From positions 1 through 64,000 of the forward strand of contig NZ_RPFW01000001.1 in assembly GCF_007827045.1 (NCBI RefSeq): 64,000 bases of DNA, written 5' to 3'. This DNA comes from Trebonia kvetii. Its GTDB lineage: Bacteria; Actinomycetota; Actinomycetes; Streptosporangiales; Streptosporangiaceae. The translations under genes and the position numbers were made by a program. Each line of letters starts with the position of its first letter. Within the stretch, counting starts at the first letter, position 1. This document shows positions 63,929 to 64,000 of this stretch, piece by piece. Below the pieces are notes generated by a model, which saw only the letters and a list, made by a program, of their open reading frames with translations, did not search any database and had not been told where the DNA came from.

Positions 63929-64000
63929 TACCCGCGGGCGCGGTCGACCACGTTGCGGAGAGGCTGGCCGTCCAGGTATCGCCGGAGGTTGTCTGCGAAG
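63925..64000 (-). CDS. C-terminus of a D-2-hydroxyacid dehydrogenase (partial)
   Basis: The last 25 codons before the edge read FADNLRRYLDGQPLRNVVDR and a stop. This matches the end of D-isomer 2-hydroxyacid dehydrogenases (F-x-x-NL-x-RYL-x-G-x-PL-x-NVVD). Its stop overlaps that of the NTF2-like fragment by 2 bases. The catalytic parts lie outside the window. Confidence 0.7.
   Translation of the reverse strand, partial: FADNLRRYLDGQPLRNVVDRARGY

Overview
The window is high-GC DNA from a filamentous-type actinobacterium. Supporting signs are the GC-rich codon use, GTG and TTG starts, deazaflavin/F420-type proteins, two WS/DGAT wax-ester acyltransferases, an MMPL transporter, a DUF3068 envelope protein and an ECF41 sigma factor. 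An order-level assignment (Streptosporangiales-like?) is a guess. No rRNA, intact tRNA or CRISPR array was seen.

Layout. 1-1.1 kb: truncated group II intron with a broken maturase, abutting the start of an IS-associated protein. 1.2-6.6 kb: secreted seven-bladed propeller protein, then a three-gene redox operon divergent from a LysR regulator. 6.6-9.9 kb: APH-family kinase beside wrecked mobile DNA (IS110 tail, decayed MobF relaxase, a palindromic repeat). 10-50 kb: a long lipid-metabolism region. 50-60 kb: a degraded zone with a deletion fusion, frameshifts, truncated genes, a second copy of the palindromic repeat and a tRNA-Gly 3' fragment, interrupted by intact genes (EAL protein, NTF2-like protein, NAD-dependent dehydrogenase). 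60-64 kb: acetyltransferase, deazaflavin-type oxidoreductase, an ECF41 sigma factor with its divergent CMD/VOC target genes, and the tail of a 2-hydroxyacid dehydrogenase.

How the lipid region fits together. Its centre is an acyl-CoA dehydrogenase translationally coupled (ATGA) to a 2662-residue PUFA-synthase-like megasynthase (KS-AT-KS-ACP-KR-DH). This is followed by a eukaryote-style single-chain acyl-CoA carboxylase (BC-BCCP-central-CT) and, on the opposite strand, an Sfp-type phosphopantetheinyl transferase. Extender supply, carrier-protein activation and chain building are therefore encoded within about 16 kb. Around it lie two acyl-CoA ligases, a paired KAS III operon (one active and one degenerate subunit, plus hydrolase and SRPBCC protein), an SDR/Baeyer-Villiger pair, a ChoD-like GMC oxidase, two wax-ester synthases and an MMPL exporter. 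The likely output is an unusual long-chain lipid or polyketide lipid that is activated, oxidised, esterified and exported. The product is unknown.

Best candidates for something undescribed are the PUFA-like synthase/carboxylase/PPTase module, whose single ACP has Thr where the phosphopantetheine Ser is expected, and the KAS III heterodimer operon.
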